DNA of 37,360 nt from positions 1-37,360 of the forward strand of contig JAYWIG010000275.1 in assembly GCA_043789035.1 (NCBI GenBank), in the 5' to 3' direction. The DNA is from JAYWIG01 sp043789035 (GTDB lineage Bacteria > Pseudomonadota > Gammaproteobacteria > Burkholderiales > Burkholderiaceae_E). The notes below the pieces were generated by a model. That model was not told where the DNA came from. It saw only the letters and a list, made by a program, of their open reading frames with translations, and did not search any database. This document shows, in pieces, positions 23,977-32,681 of the stretch. Made by a program: the position numbers and the translations under genes. How positions within the stretch are numbered: position 1 is the stretch's first letter; each line of letters starts with the position of its first letter.

Positions 23977-25956
23977 TTACTGCCCAAAACGCTTACGAAC
24001 CCCATCGGACTGTGCCTGCCGCACATAGGCGGCTACATCTTCGTCAAGCAACAACCGGTCGCGTGTTAAAGCTTCTGCGGCAGCGCGTAGCTTAGCGGAG
24101 TAATCAGCATGGGATGTGTAGCGCTCCGCTATCGAAAGGCGTGGATCACCAGATTGCACGCGCTCTGCCTGAGTTGATGCGAACTCAGAGTAGCTGCCAT
24201 CGCGATCACAAAGATCACCTTCCGTGAAGGGGCGCATATAGAGGTTCCATCCCGTGTAGGTGGCTAATGGCACCGCGATCTCAGGCAAGCGAATACCAGC
24301 GAGCTCATTGCCATCAGTATCGGTCTTAGAAACGAGTGCTTGGTACTGGCGTAAGAGATCAGGTTGGGGATGAACCCAATCACCGAACAGCGGGAGGGTA
24401 TTGCCTGCACGTGCAACCGCTAAGCCTGGAATATTAGGAAAGCTTTGGTTATTTGGCCTTACTAAGGTACCCGCTGCAATGGTCGGTACTCGGCTTGCAG
24501 GGGGAACGACGCCAGAAGTTGCCCATTGATCTAGCGCTACTAGCAGCGCACGTACGGCGGGCATAGGGTTGTGGGGGTTGCGTAAATTCATGCACGGCCC
24601 AAGGTCGGGCTTGAGCCCCGAGCGACCGGCATGCTGTGTACTTGCTACTAAATAGGCGCGCGCGTTCGGTGGTAGAGGCACATCGCGCTGGCCCAATGAA
24701 TCAGTTGTAAGAAGCGATGCGCCCTTTTGCCAATATTCGGTTGATGTATTGGTTTCGATTAAGAACGGATCAAAACCATCGTTGCGAAATAATGACGCTG
24801 TTTTTCCGGTTAAGGGATCAGTTTGTAACGAGGCAGAAAAAGGGAATTCGTTCTCAGGATATAAATGATCCTCATGCTCAGTATTTGTACGCGCTGCCAT
24901 GCCGAACTCATAGTTGAGGAACACCCTACCCACTCCAGATATGTGCGCCAACATGCCATCGAATACGCGTCGCCCGCTTTCATCCTGGTTAAAGCCAAGT
25001 GCAATATGCTCACGCACATATCGGCCTGACTGTGAAATGCCGACGGCTAATGCATGGCTTTTAAGGCCACCCGCCGGGTTAACTGTACCTCGCGCGTCAC
25101 GTTCTTCATGGCGCAAGAAAGAAATGAAATCGCGAGTCGCCGCATAGCCGATACCTAGCACCCCAGGATTTTTGGCTGGATAGTGAAATTCATAGAGTGA
25201 CCCTACTTCCGGGCTGATAATTGCATAACCAGAGGAGAGAATTTCCAAGGTACGTGCATCTTTCAAACGCCATTGGCTACGCGGCAACTCAATCCGGGTG
25301 TCACTTTCACGTCGGCGTACAGTCAACCGCATTTGAGAAGTGTCTGTAATTGCCGCTTCGTAAGCAAGGCGGAACTCGCGCAGTGCCGCAGCACGTGTAC
25401 CCGACACCAGTTCATCACGAATTTCGCGCACTATCGGTGCACCCGTTGCAGTTGTTGCAATCGGCACTCGAATTGCCATGCCACCACCTGCACGCGGCGC
25501 ATCGGCATCCCAGCCAGTCCAAACAATGGTGTAGCCCATACGCAGGAATAAGCCATCGCCAGCATCGGCTCGTGTCAATGGATTATTCGCACCCGCCGGT
25601 GCCGCCGACATCAACCAAACCGGCAGAAACTTACGGCCACGGTTGGTCACGTCGTACATAATTTTGCCGTTGCCAAGCTTTGCATCAACTGGCCGCAACA
25701 AATCAAAATCAACTTCATACTCGACCATGCCACGAGCATTTTTCGCAGCGCGATCCAGATTAACGATGACGCGATTACGTGCATCGTTCGGGTCTAACTC
25801 TCCAATGGCTGTTCCCGTCACACGCTCATAAGAACCTGAAGCCCCGAACGTTTGGCCCTCGGCAAATGGTCTCACCGACTGCACCTTGATTTCGACTATA
25901 CGGGCATGGCTTACACATGCCACTGCAAACAGTAGACAAGCAATTAATTTTCGCAT
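23977..25956 (-). CDS. Exported alpha/beta hydrolase (Abhydrolase_10-type)
   Basis: This protein of 659-660 residues starts with a Sec signal (about 1-18, cleavage after VSHA). It follows the alpha/beta hydrolase domain family typified by VRPFAEGQTFGASGSYERVTG near the N-terminus, YDVTNRGRKFLP, and the nucleophile region GISQSGRYVREH (about 307-318). The second of two adjacent ATG codons (25956) is preferred because GGAGAG directly abuts the first. Members are putative secreted esterases or lactonases with unknown substrates. The gene follows a TctC-type binding protein by 32 bases on the same strand, a pairing that suggests uptake of a product or substrate of the hydrolase. Confidence 0.85.
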   Translation of the reverse strand: MRKLIACLLFAVACVSHARIVEIKVQSVRPFAEGQTFGASGSYERVTGTAIGELDPNDARNRVIVNLDRAAKNARGMVEYEVDFDLLRPVDAKLGNGKIMYDVTNRGRKFLPVWLMSAAPAGANNPLTRADAGDGLFLRMGYTIVWTGWDADAPRAGGGMAIRVPIATTATGAPIVREIRDELVSGTRAAALREFRLAYEAAITDTSQMRLTVRRRESDTRIELPRSQWRLKDARTLEILSSGYAIISPEVGSLYEFHYPAKNPGVLGIGYAATRDFISFLRHEERDARGTVNPAGGLKSHALAVGISQSGRYVREHIALGFNQDESGRRVFDGMLAHISGVGRVFLNYEFGMAARTNTEHEDHLYPENEFPFSASLQTDPLTGKTASLFRNDGFDPFLIETNTSTEYWQKGASLLTTDSLGQRDVPLPPNARAYLVASTQHAGRSGLKPDLGPCMNLRNPHNPMPAVRALLVALDQWATSGVVPPASRVPTIAAGTLVRPNNQSFPNIPGLAVARAGNTLPLFGDWVHPQPDLLRQYQALVSKTDTDGNELAGIRLPEIAVPLATYTGWNLYMRPFTEGDLCDRDGSYSEFASTQAERVQSGDPRLSIAERYTSHADYSAKLRAAAEALTRDRLLLDEDVAAYVRQAQSDGVRKRFGQ

Positions 25957-25991
25957 CATCTCTCCAAAATTTCTTATGTAGGTTTAATCGT

Positions 25992-26978
25992 TTACTCAGC
26001 AGTTGCACCAGAAATCTTTACGACTTGCGCCCATTTTGCGCTCTCCAGTTTAATTAACCGTGCGTACTCGTCACTGCCGCCCAATCTGACCACTGCGCCT
26101 TCGCTGACTAAGCGCTGCTGAAACTCAGTGGTACCCGCCACCTTGAGCACTTGAGATTCAAGCTCTCGAACGATTGCTTTGGTTGTCGCTGAAGGAGCGA
26201 GCAACCCGTAAGTAACCGTACTCTCGAAACCTTTTAAACTAACTATTCCAGACTCTGCCAGTGTGGGCACATTCGGTAAACTCGCTAATCGGGTGCTTGA
26301 GGTAACAGCAATAGCGCGCAACTTTCCAGCCTTAATCAAAGCAAGCGCGGGGGGAATAACGCTGAAGCACATTTGCACCTGGTTGCCAGCCAGATCAGCT
26401 AAAGCAAGCGCAGTCCCCTTGTACGGAATATGTTGCATCGAAATACCGGTAATTTGTTCAAACAACTCACCCGTTAAATGCCCGCCTGTACCGGAGCCAG
26501 CAGATGCAAAATTCCACGCACCGGGTGAGGCTTTAGCGTCAGCAATTAAGCCAGCAATATTTTGAATATTGGTGCTACCGGATACCACTAAAACGAAGGC
26601 TGATTGCGCAATCATGGCTACAGGCTGCAAATCAACACGCGCATCAAACTTCAAGCCTTTGTGAAGTACAGGATTAATCGAAACTGTGCCGCTATGCCCC
26701 AAAAGAAGTGTATTGCCATCTGCGAGGCTTCGAATAACTTCTGCCGTACCTAGGTTGCCACCTGCTCCGGCTTTGTTCTCCACAATAATTGCCTGCCCAC
26801 GCAACTCCGATAAACCTTTGACTAATGCGCGCGCGAAAACATCGTTTCCGCCACCTGGTGCGAATGGCACGATCAGCTTTAAAGCGCGATCGGATTGCGC
26901 ATATGACTGCCTCGCGATCATAGCAAGCGCCATCACCGAACAGCTCTTTAGCCGTGCTCGTCGACTTAACTCCGTCAT
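25992..26978 (-). CDS. Tripartite tricarboxylate transporter substrate-binding protein (TctC/Bug)
   Basis: This 328-residue periplasmic binding protein has an export signal (RRARLKSCSVMALAMIARQSYA, about residues 6-27) and the Bug signature KLIVPFAPGGGNDVFARAL (about 34-52). Later it has AGAGGNLGTAEV and the GTGGHLTGELFEQ region, which contacts carboxylate ligands in family members. No TctA or TctB membrane genes are adjacent, which is usual for the many orphan Bug proteins of Burkholderiales. It probably shares a transcript with the downstream hydrolase. The ligand is unknown but typically a small carboxylate or amide. Confidence 0.9.
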   Translation of the reverse strand: MTELSRRARLKSCSVMALAMIARQSYAQSDRALKLIVPFAPGGGNDVFARALVKGLSELRGQAIIVENKAGAGGNLGTAEVIRSLADGNTLLLGHSGTVSINPVLHKGLKFDARVDLQPVAMIAQSAFVLVVSGSTNIQNIAGLIADAKASPGAWNFASAGSGTGGHLTGELFEQITGISMQHIPYKGTALALADLAGNQVQMCFSVIPPALALIKAGKLRAIAVTSSTRLASLPNVPTLAESGIVSLKGFESTVTYGLLAPSATTKAIVRELESQVLKVAGTTEFQQRLVSEGAVVRLGGSDEYARLIKLESAKWAQVVKISGATAE

Positions 26979-27007
26979 TTAACTTGCCGATCAATCCAGT
27001 GCCACAA

Positions 27008-27415
27008 TTACTGAGCTACCTTTGCGTAAAAAAACTCTTCCCGGCCCATTCGGCCATCGGGCGTAGTTTCCCAGATCTTACCTGTAAGGCAACAACCATG
27101 AATCATGGTGATCGGAATACGCTTCATTCCAGTTGGAAATTGATAGCGTACACACATTTGTTCAACCGCTACAGCTCCCGAGGGTGCATAAGCAGGTAAC
27201 GTTAAGTGTATGTGGGCAGGCCCTAATGTCAGCTGCCGACACTGTGATGGTTTTGCGATTTCTGCGCAACTAGGGGAATTTAAATCGATGACCACCGTGA
27301 CTTTAAACTCAAGCTTTATGCGCCCAGTAATCGGAGACGCTTTAGTTATTGCGCGAGTGACAAAGCCCGGTAAGACTCTTATTTTTGGGACAATTGATAT
27401 AGAAGCACCCGACAA
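27008..27415 (-). pseudogene. N-terminal remnant of an alpha/beta hydrolase
   Basis: The minus-strand frame from 27415 reads 135 residues. Its last 75 or so match the N-terminal part of a secreted alpha/beta hydrolase family: VEQMCVRYQFP, then PITMIHGCCLTGKIWETTPDG and REEFFYAKV. The oxyanion-hole region (HGGG in relatives) reads HGCC here. The frame stops where the family would continue toward the catalytic serine elbow, and only 29 bases remain before the TctC start. The catalytic serine, acid and histidine are therefore missing. The first 60 residues resemble nothing I know. I call it a truncated remnant, not a functional gene. Confidence 0.65.
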
Positions 27416-27571
27416 GAAGTTATGCGCTCAATTTACAACCACATATGCATTGATCTAACCACCAACCCTTCTCGGCCCACATATTGGAACGCGGCAGGCA
27501 TCCAAAAACGCTAGCACTAACGAAGCTTAATGATGTCGCCGGATACCAACCTGCTTTGATACACTTGAGTA

Positions 27572-28465
27572 ATGAAACTATGCAGATTTAATACTGGCAC
27601 TCTTAGCGGTGCACTAGGGGTCGTGGAAAGCGACGTGGTTTACGACATTTCATCGGTTTACAGTGAATTGAAATCACAGAGCTACCCACTTCCGCAGTAC
27701 GATTTATTTATCGCCGAATTACCAAGACTGTTAGGCTCGGATAACAACTCCCCTATTCGAGCGGCACTGGCGAAAGCCAAATCTGCCTCGCAAGGCATTC
27801 CGCTGGGGCAGGTTACCTTTTTACCGCCTATCGCCAACCCAAGCAAGGTAATAGGTGCTCCGATTAACTATCAGGCGCACATCGTCGAATCGAAGGCTGA
27901 CAAGGGTATTGAGCATGGTCGCAATATCACGACCATTGGCGATTGGGGCATGTTCCTCAAGGCCAATACCTCGATGATTGGTGTATCAGAAGCCATTCGA
28001 TTGAGCTTCACTGATAGGCGCAATGATCATGAGATAGAGCTTGGCGTTGTCATTGGAAAATCGGGGCGCAATATTGCGCGTACTGACGCTATGGACTATG
28101 TCTCGGGTTATATGACCTGCCTTGATATGACACTGCGCGGCCCAGAGTTTCAATGCTTCAGAAAATCCATCGATACCTATTCAGTTTCAGGCCCCTACTT
28201 TGTCACCAAAGATGAGATTACCGATCCGAATGATCTTAATCTCTGGCTGACAGTGAATGGGCAGCCAAGGCAGCGATCAAACACTCAGCGTATGGTGTTC
28301 GACGTCCAACGACTGATCGAATTTGCTTCATCGTTTTATACACTTCACCCCGGGGACATCATCATGACAGGAACACCCGAGGGTGTTGGCCCTGTTGTGG
28401 CTGGCGATGAAATCGAATGCGGCGTGCAAGGCGTGGGTGAATTTAAGATTAAAGTCGTTTCGTAA
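27572..28465 (+). CDS. Fumarylacetoacetate hydrolase (FAH) family protein
   Basis: This 297-residue protein has an N-terminal FAH-like cap and a catalytic domain with the divalent-metal ligands E154 and E156 (NDHEIELGVVIG) and D185 (MTCLDMT). It ends with MVFDVQRLIEFASSFYTLHPGDIIMTGTPEGVGP (residues about 251-284), the family C-terminal signature. Family activities include fumarylpyruvate, acylpyruvate and 2-oxo-hept-4-ene-dioate hydrolysis. The flavin monooxygenase 11 bases downstream, similar to 3-hydroxybenzoate 6-hydroxylase, suggests an aromatic-acid pathway such as the gentisate route, where a fumarylpyruvate hydrolase is the last step. The start has only weak ribosome-binding sequence. 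Confidence 0.9.
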   Translation: MKLCRFNTGTLSGALGVVESDVVYDISSVYSELKSQSYPLPQYDLFIAELPRLLGSDNNSPIRAALAKAKSASQGIPLGQVTFLPPIANPSKVIGAPINYQAHIVESKADKGIEHGRNITTIGDWGMFLKANTSMIGVSEAIRLSFTDRRNDHEIELGVVIGKSGRNIARTDAMDYVSGYMTCLDMTLRGPEFQCFRKSIDTYSVSGPYFVTKDEITDPNDLNLWLTVNGQPRQRSNTQRMVFDVQRLIEFASSFYTLHPGDIIMTGTPEGVGPVVAGDEIECGVQGVGEFKIKVVS

Positions 28466-28476
28466 CTGATCATTAC

Positions 28477-29661
28477 ATGAGTGAATCTCCTGTGCTCGTT
28501 GTAGGCGGTGGCATTGCCGGCGTGGCGACATCACTTGCCTTGGGTACCATGGGAAAAACAGTTCGTTTGCTAGAACAAGCTGATCAGATCGGTGCTATAG
28601 GATATGGCGTTCAACTCGGCCCAAATGTCTTGCCAGCACTAAGCTACTTAGGCATCCAGCAAGAAGTTCTTGCAGCGGCTTATTTACCAACGTCACTACA
28701 TCTCTATGAATTGAATTCTGCGATTTGTTTAGGAGATATTCCCCTTCAAACGCCCGAATTTCATGCCCGTTTTGGAGGCGCTAACTATGTGGCGATTCAT
28801 AGGGTCGATTTGCATGAGATATTGCTTGCCGCTTGCCGAAAGTTACCAAATGTCGATTTAAACCAAGCTACAACCGTGACGGGTTACCTGCAGACTAATA
28901 CTGGTGTGACGGTTTCAACGGCAGATGGACAGACAATCTCGGGCTCCGCGTTAATCGTTGCCGACGGTCTTCGTTCTCGATTACGTGCACAAATGCACCC
29001 TCTCGATGAACCGAGGGATACGGGTTATGTTGCGCACCGAACTTTAGTACCGATGTCTCGGGCCCCAGCGAGGATTCAGCATCGCAATGGTGTGACAATG
29101 TGGGTCGGTGATGGCTTTCACGTTATTTACTATCCACTTCGCAATCGGCGTGAAATGAATGTAGTCGTGGTGGTTAGATTACCGACCGATATTGATGTGA
29201 GTGATTTGACGGCTTATCACAACCACATTATATGCATCATGAAGGCAGCTAGCCCAGAAGCGCGTGACGTCATTGCCATGGTGAATTTGGAGCGACGCTG
29301 GAACATCGCGGATCGCAACCCAATTCGGCGATGGAGCGACGGCAACGTTACATTAATTGGTGATTCAGCCCACGCCGCCCTGCAGTCATTCGCGCAAGGT
29401 GGGGGAATGGCTCTTGAGGACGTCGCATGCTTGGCTAAGTTGATCGAGAAAACAAAGGATGATTACGCAACTGCTTTCAAACAGTTCGAGAAGGCACGAT
29501 TTGTTCGCACAGCTAGGCTGCAGCTAGAGTCTCGTGCTCTATGGCACGACTATCACAGCTCGGGTATCGACGCGGATATTAGAAATGCCAAGTACCAAGA
29601 GAAAACAACGGATGATTTTTATCGCTGCTTAGACTGGCTTTGGCTAGGCCCAAAGGCTTAA
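28477..29661 (+). CDS. FAD-dependent aromatic monooxygenase (3-hydroxybenzoate 6-hydroxylase-like)
   Basis: This 394-residue class A flavoprotein hydroxylase has the FAD-binding GGGIAG at 10-15, LEQADQIGAIGYGVQLGPN at about 33-51, the DG motif region (IVADGLRSRLR) and the second FAD motif LIGDSAHAALQSFAQGGGMALEDV. The pattern QLGPNVLPALSYLG and the C-terminal part YHSSGIDADIRN resemble 3-hydroxybenzoate 6-monooxygenases that make gentisate, though salicylate-type hydroxylases are close. It uses NAD(P)H and O2. Cotranscribed with the FAH protein. No gentisate dioxygenase or maleylpyruvate isomerase is in the window, so the full pathway is not shown. The stop lies three bases from the convergent dctM stop. 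Confidence 0.88.
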   Translation: MSESPVLVVGGGIAGVATSLALGTMGKTVRLLEQADQIGAIGYGVQLGPNVLPALSYLGIQQEVLAAAYLPTSLHLYELNSAICLGDIPLQTPEFHARFGGANYVAIHRVDLHEILLAACRKLPNVDLNQATTVTGYLQTNTGVTVSTADGQTISGSALIVADGLRSRLRAQMHPLDEPRDTGYVAHRTLVPMSRAPARIQHRNGVTMWVGDGFHVIYYPLRNRREMNVVVVVRLPTDIDVSDLTAYHNHIICIMKAASPEARDVIAMVNLERRWNIADRNPIRRWSDGNVTLIGDSAHAALQSFAQGGGMALEDVACLAKLIEKTKDDYATAFKQFEKARFVRTARLQLESRALWHDYHSSGIDADIRNAKYQEKTTDDFYRCLDWLWLGPKA

Positions 29662-29664
29662 CGG

Positions 29665-30981
29665 CTACTTCAACTGCCCCGGCAACCAAGTTGCCAACGC
29701 TGGGAAAATCACCAGCGCTACCAACAACACAATATCGGCATACAAAAAAGGCATTACGCCGCGAAATATCTTCTGTAACGGAATATCTGGGTTTTGGCTT
29801 TGCACGACAAATACTGTTAGCCCAACAGGTGGCGAGATTAACCCAACGGTTGACATCACAGTGACAAATACGCCGAACCAAACTGGGTCATAACCAATCG
29901 CTTTAACCAACGGCAATAAAACAGGCACAGTGATGAGCAAGGTACTTACTTCTTCCAAAAACGTGCCTAGCAATAAGTACAACACCACGATTGCAAAAAT
30001 GACCACCCAAGGCGACAAGTTCTGCCCACCCACCCAATTCGACAAGGCCAGCGGAAACTGCGTCAGCACAATTAGTCGAGAAAAAATAAATGCACCTATT
30101 ACAATCATGAACAGCATAGCACTGGTTTGAACCGTCTCAACACCGGCTTCCCACAAACCCCGCATCGTTAAGGTTCGGGTTGCAAAGCCAATCGCAATTG
30201 CTGCAAATGAGGCAACTGCTGCTGCTTCGGTTGGGCTAAACCAACCTGCATAAATACCCACTACCGCCAACACAAACAGCAGCGCTAATTTCCACATGCC
30301 ACCGATTGCACGAATGCGTTGCATGAATGGCAGAGCTGGCGTGATTGGCATGAGCTCTGGTTTTAAGCGTGCCAAAATTGCGATTACGATGATGTAACCA
30401 ATTGCCAGCAAGATACCTGGAATCATGGCTGCCGCAAATAGTTTGGCAATCGGCTCTTCTGCCACAAGTGAGTAAATCACCAAAATCAATGACGGCGGAA
30501 TAAGGATGCCTAATGTGCCTGCCGAGGCGACCGCACCGGTGGCCAATTCCATATCGTAACCATAGCGGCGCATCTCTGGAATAGCCACTTTAGAGAAGGT
30601 CGCAGCTGTGGCGATGGAAGAGCCACAAATACTTGAAAACGCAGCGCAGGCACCTATCGTCGCCGCTGCTAATGCGCCTCTAACACCGGAGAACATTGCA
30701 TTGGCTGCTTCGAATAGTTCGCGAGACATCGTTGCGCGCGATGCAACCGCTCCCATGAAAATAAAGAGCGGTACGACGGTAAACGAATACGCCACCCCGG
30801 TATTCGCGCCTGTTAACTCATAAGGCACCGCCGCTAAGGTTCGCAGTGCAATAGGCCACCCTTGGGCAGTTGCATAGCCAACTGTGCCACTGACCATCAA
30901 TGCTATGGCAATAGGCACACGCAGAAACATGAGAACGAGTAAGCCAACGACCGCAAGCAGGCCGATTATGCCAACGCTCAT
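29665..30981 (-). CDS. dctM: TRAP transporter large permease (DctM)
   Basis: This 438-residue integral membrane protein matches the DctM family through IICGSSIATAATFSKVAIPEM-type helices (about 118-137), the signature WFSPTEAAAVASFAAI, and the C-terminal GTFLEEVSTLLITVPVLLPL and SPPVGLTVFVVQ. It forms the transport channel of a secondary TRAP system driven by a sodium or proton gradient. Its start overlaps the small-permease stop by four bases (ATGA), showing translational coupling. It is the third gene of a complete dctP-dctQ-dctM set. Confidence 0.95.
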   Translation of the reverse strand: MSVGIIGLLAVVGLLVLMFLRVPIAIALMVSGTVGYATAQGWPIALRTLAAVPYELTGANTGVAYSFTVVPLFIFMGAVASRATMSRELFEAANAMFSGVRGALAAATIGACAAFSSICGSSIATAATFSKVAIPEMRRYGYDMELATGAVASAGTLGILIPPSLILVIYSLVAEEPIAKLFAAAMIPGILLAIGYIIVIAILARLKPELMPITPALPFMQRIRAIGGMWKLALLFVLAVVGIYAGWFSPTEAAAVASFAAIAIGFATRTLTMRGLWEAGVETVQTSAMLFMIVIGAFIFSRLIVLTQFPLALSNWVGGQNLSPWVVIFAIVVLYLLLGTFLEEVSTLLITVPVLLPLVKAIGYDPVWFGVFVTVMSTVGLISPPVGLTVFVVQSQNPDIPLQKIFRGVMPFLYADIVLLVALVIFPALATWLPGQLK

Positions 30982-31487
30982 AATGGGCCTTGGCTAGGGT
31001 TTTGCTCAGTGTTTAAAAAGCTACCTCTGATCATGACAAAAATACTGACCACCAATGCAAGAAAAATACCGGCCCAAGCGGGTGCTAAAAACCAAATTTT
31101 TAGTATTTGCAGATCGGATGTTGTGTCGCCAAACGAAATTGCATCCACCATGGGTTTCCACATGTGCCAAGCCAATGTCGCCAGTGCAACCACTGTCAAG
31201 GCGGCCCCAAACCGAGTTAGAGCCCTACCCCAATTGGGCAACCGCTGGTCGATCATATCCACGGCAATATTGCCACCGCGAACAAACACACCAGGCACCG
31301 CAAAGAAGAATGCGACACCTAACGCGAATTCAACCAACTCAGTAACGCCCAAGATCGGCTTATTTATAAACCGCCGCATCAGCACATCACTCGTTGTGAG
31401 CATCATCATTGCGAGCAACGCGACAACCGCTATTCGATCAAGCCAACTCACCAAAGAATGAACCGCAGTAGCCGCGAAACCCTTCAT
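30978..31487 (-). CDS. dctQ: TRAP transporter small permease (DctQ)
   Basis: I chose the ATG at 31487, giving 169 residues that begin MKGFAATAVHSLVSWLDR. An in-frame ATG at 31547 would make the gene overlap the dctP stop by 44 bases. Four membrane helices are visible, including the family features LTTSDVLMRRFINKPILGVTEL and the charged segment after FFFAVPGVFVRGGNIAVD. The small permease holds DctM and helps dock the binding protein. It sits 16 bases after dctP and overlaps dctM by ATGA. Confidence 0.92.
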   Translation of the reverse strand: MKGFAATAVHSLVSWLDRIAVVALLAMMMLTTSDVLMRRFINKPILGVTELVEFALGVAFFFAVPGVFVRGGNIAVDMIDQRLPNWGRALTRFGAALTVVALATLAWHMWKPMVDAISFGDTTSDLQILKIWFLAPAWAGIFLALVVSIFVMIRGSFLNTEQNPSQGPL

Positions 31488-31503
31488 CACAAAACGTCCA
31501 TGA

Positions 31504-32556
31504 TTAAGCCCAGAAGTTTTTCGATGTTTTGATGTGTTTATCTCCAAGCGCTTTCATCATGTTAGCGACAGCACGGGCAGGTAAGCCTTTCGCTTCTAAG
31601 GTTTTGATATTCGATTCGGCGACGTCCTTACCAATTTGGCGCAGCTTTTCATCCTCAGCCTTGGTAAGTTTAATAGCCTCAGCTCCCCCATCGATTAGCG
31701 CTTTTTTGCCTGGCACGTCTAAACTATCCCAAGAGCTGCCGACTTCTTTTTCGATACCAGTGACAGATTCCATCATCATTTGCTGCAAGTCTGGAGGGAG
31801 GCTTTTAAACCAAGCTTCATTGGCAACCACTGCAAAGCTAGACACGAAAGAATAGAGTTCGGTAGCGTACTTCACAATACCGCCTAACTTCCATGCAATA
31901 CCCGCACCGCCATAGTCGGTGAAGGCCCCATCCAAAGTACCTTTTTGAAGTTGCTCAGCCACTTCGGTAGGCGGTACACCAACCGGTGTCGCACCGATAG
32001 CTTGAATGTATTCTCTAATCGCGGGGCTGGCAAAGCGTAGGCGCAAACCCTTGAAATCTTCAAGGGTACGAATGGCTTTTTTGGTTGTGTAAACGTTACC
32101 AGGTTGGTGAGTAAAAAGGTACAAGACTTTGGTACCCTTGTGCTCAGCATCGAGGAATTTTGAGCGCAATTCTGGATCATTTAAGACCTTTATGCCTACC
32201 TCAGCACTTGCAGTGAGATACGGTAAGTTAATCAACTCCGTCAGTGGAAAGCGGCCAGGCGTTGCACCATGGAGGAAGAAGGAAATTTCTGCGGTGCCAT
32301 CTCTTGCAAAATCAAAATGTTTGGGCGCAGGGCCCATTTGTGAACCGGGAAAGTGTTTGAACACTAATCGCCCGTTAGACTTTTTCTCGAGCGCCTCACC
32401 CCACCGTACCAAGTACTGGGAATGCGCATGTTGCGGCCCAACGAAGTTGGCAACCTTGACTTCAAATTTTTGCTGGGCTTTGGAGATGCTTGGAAAGCCA
32501 GCAATACCTGCTGCGGCGGTGGTGCTCGCTAACAATGTGCGACGGGTAAGGCTCAT
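31504..32556 (-). CDS. dctP: TRAP transporter substrate-binding protein (DctP)
   Basis: This 350-residue periplasmic binding protein has an export signal with an RR pair (TRRTLLAS at about 4-11, cleavage near SKAQ at about 28). The DctP fold shows GRLVFKHFPGSQMG, GLRLRFASPAIREYIQAIGATPVGVPPTEV (around 170-198) and the ligand-contact arginine region LRLR. GGGAG lies 7 bases before the ATG. It is the first gene of the dctPQM operon and is divergent from a TctC gene across 125 bases. Ligand is probably a carboxylate. The neighbouring aromatic hydroxylase and FAH genes suggest an aromatic or hydroxy acid, but this is inference. Confidence 0.94.
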   Translation of the reverse strand: MSLTRRTLLASTTAAAGIAGFPSISKAQQKFEVKVANFVGPQHAHSQYLVRWGEALEKKSNGRLVFKHFPGSQMGPAPKHFDFARDGTAEISFFLHGATPGRFPLTELINLPYLTASAEVGIKVLNDPELRSKFLDAEHKGTKVLYLFTHQPGNVYTTKKAIRTLEDFKGLRLRFASPAIREYIQAIGATPVGVPPTEVAEQLQKGTLDGAFTDYGGAGIAWKLGGIVKYATELYSFVSSFAVVANEAWFKSLPPDLQQMMMESVTGIEKEVGSSWDSLDVPGKKALIDGGAEAIKLTKAEDEKLRQIGKDVAESNIKTLEAKGLPARAVANMMKALGDKHIKTSKNFWA

Positions 32557-32681
32557 AGTTTGTCTCCCAATATATGGTGTTTGGTGCAGTATTGATCAAC
32601 ACTCAAGTTAAAGTCTAGCACTGTCTTGGGCGAGCACCATAGGCTAATATTGCTTTAGCCAGCTTTAACAGAGGAGACCAT

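Noticed and set aside
27572..29661. Complete gentisate degradation operon
   Set aside because: Only a hydroxylase-like and an FAH-like gene are present. The ring-cleaving dioxygenase and isomerase are not in the window, and the two GSTs at 11-12.6 kb do not look like maleylpyruvate isomerases.
31009..31461. 150-codon plus-strand open frame
   Set aside because: Shadow of dctQ. The minus-strand gene has clear TRAP small-permease features.
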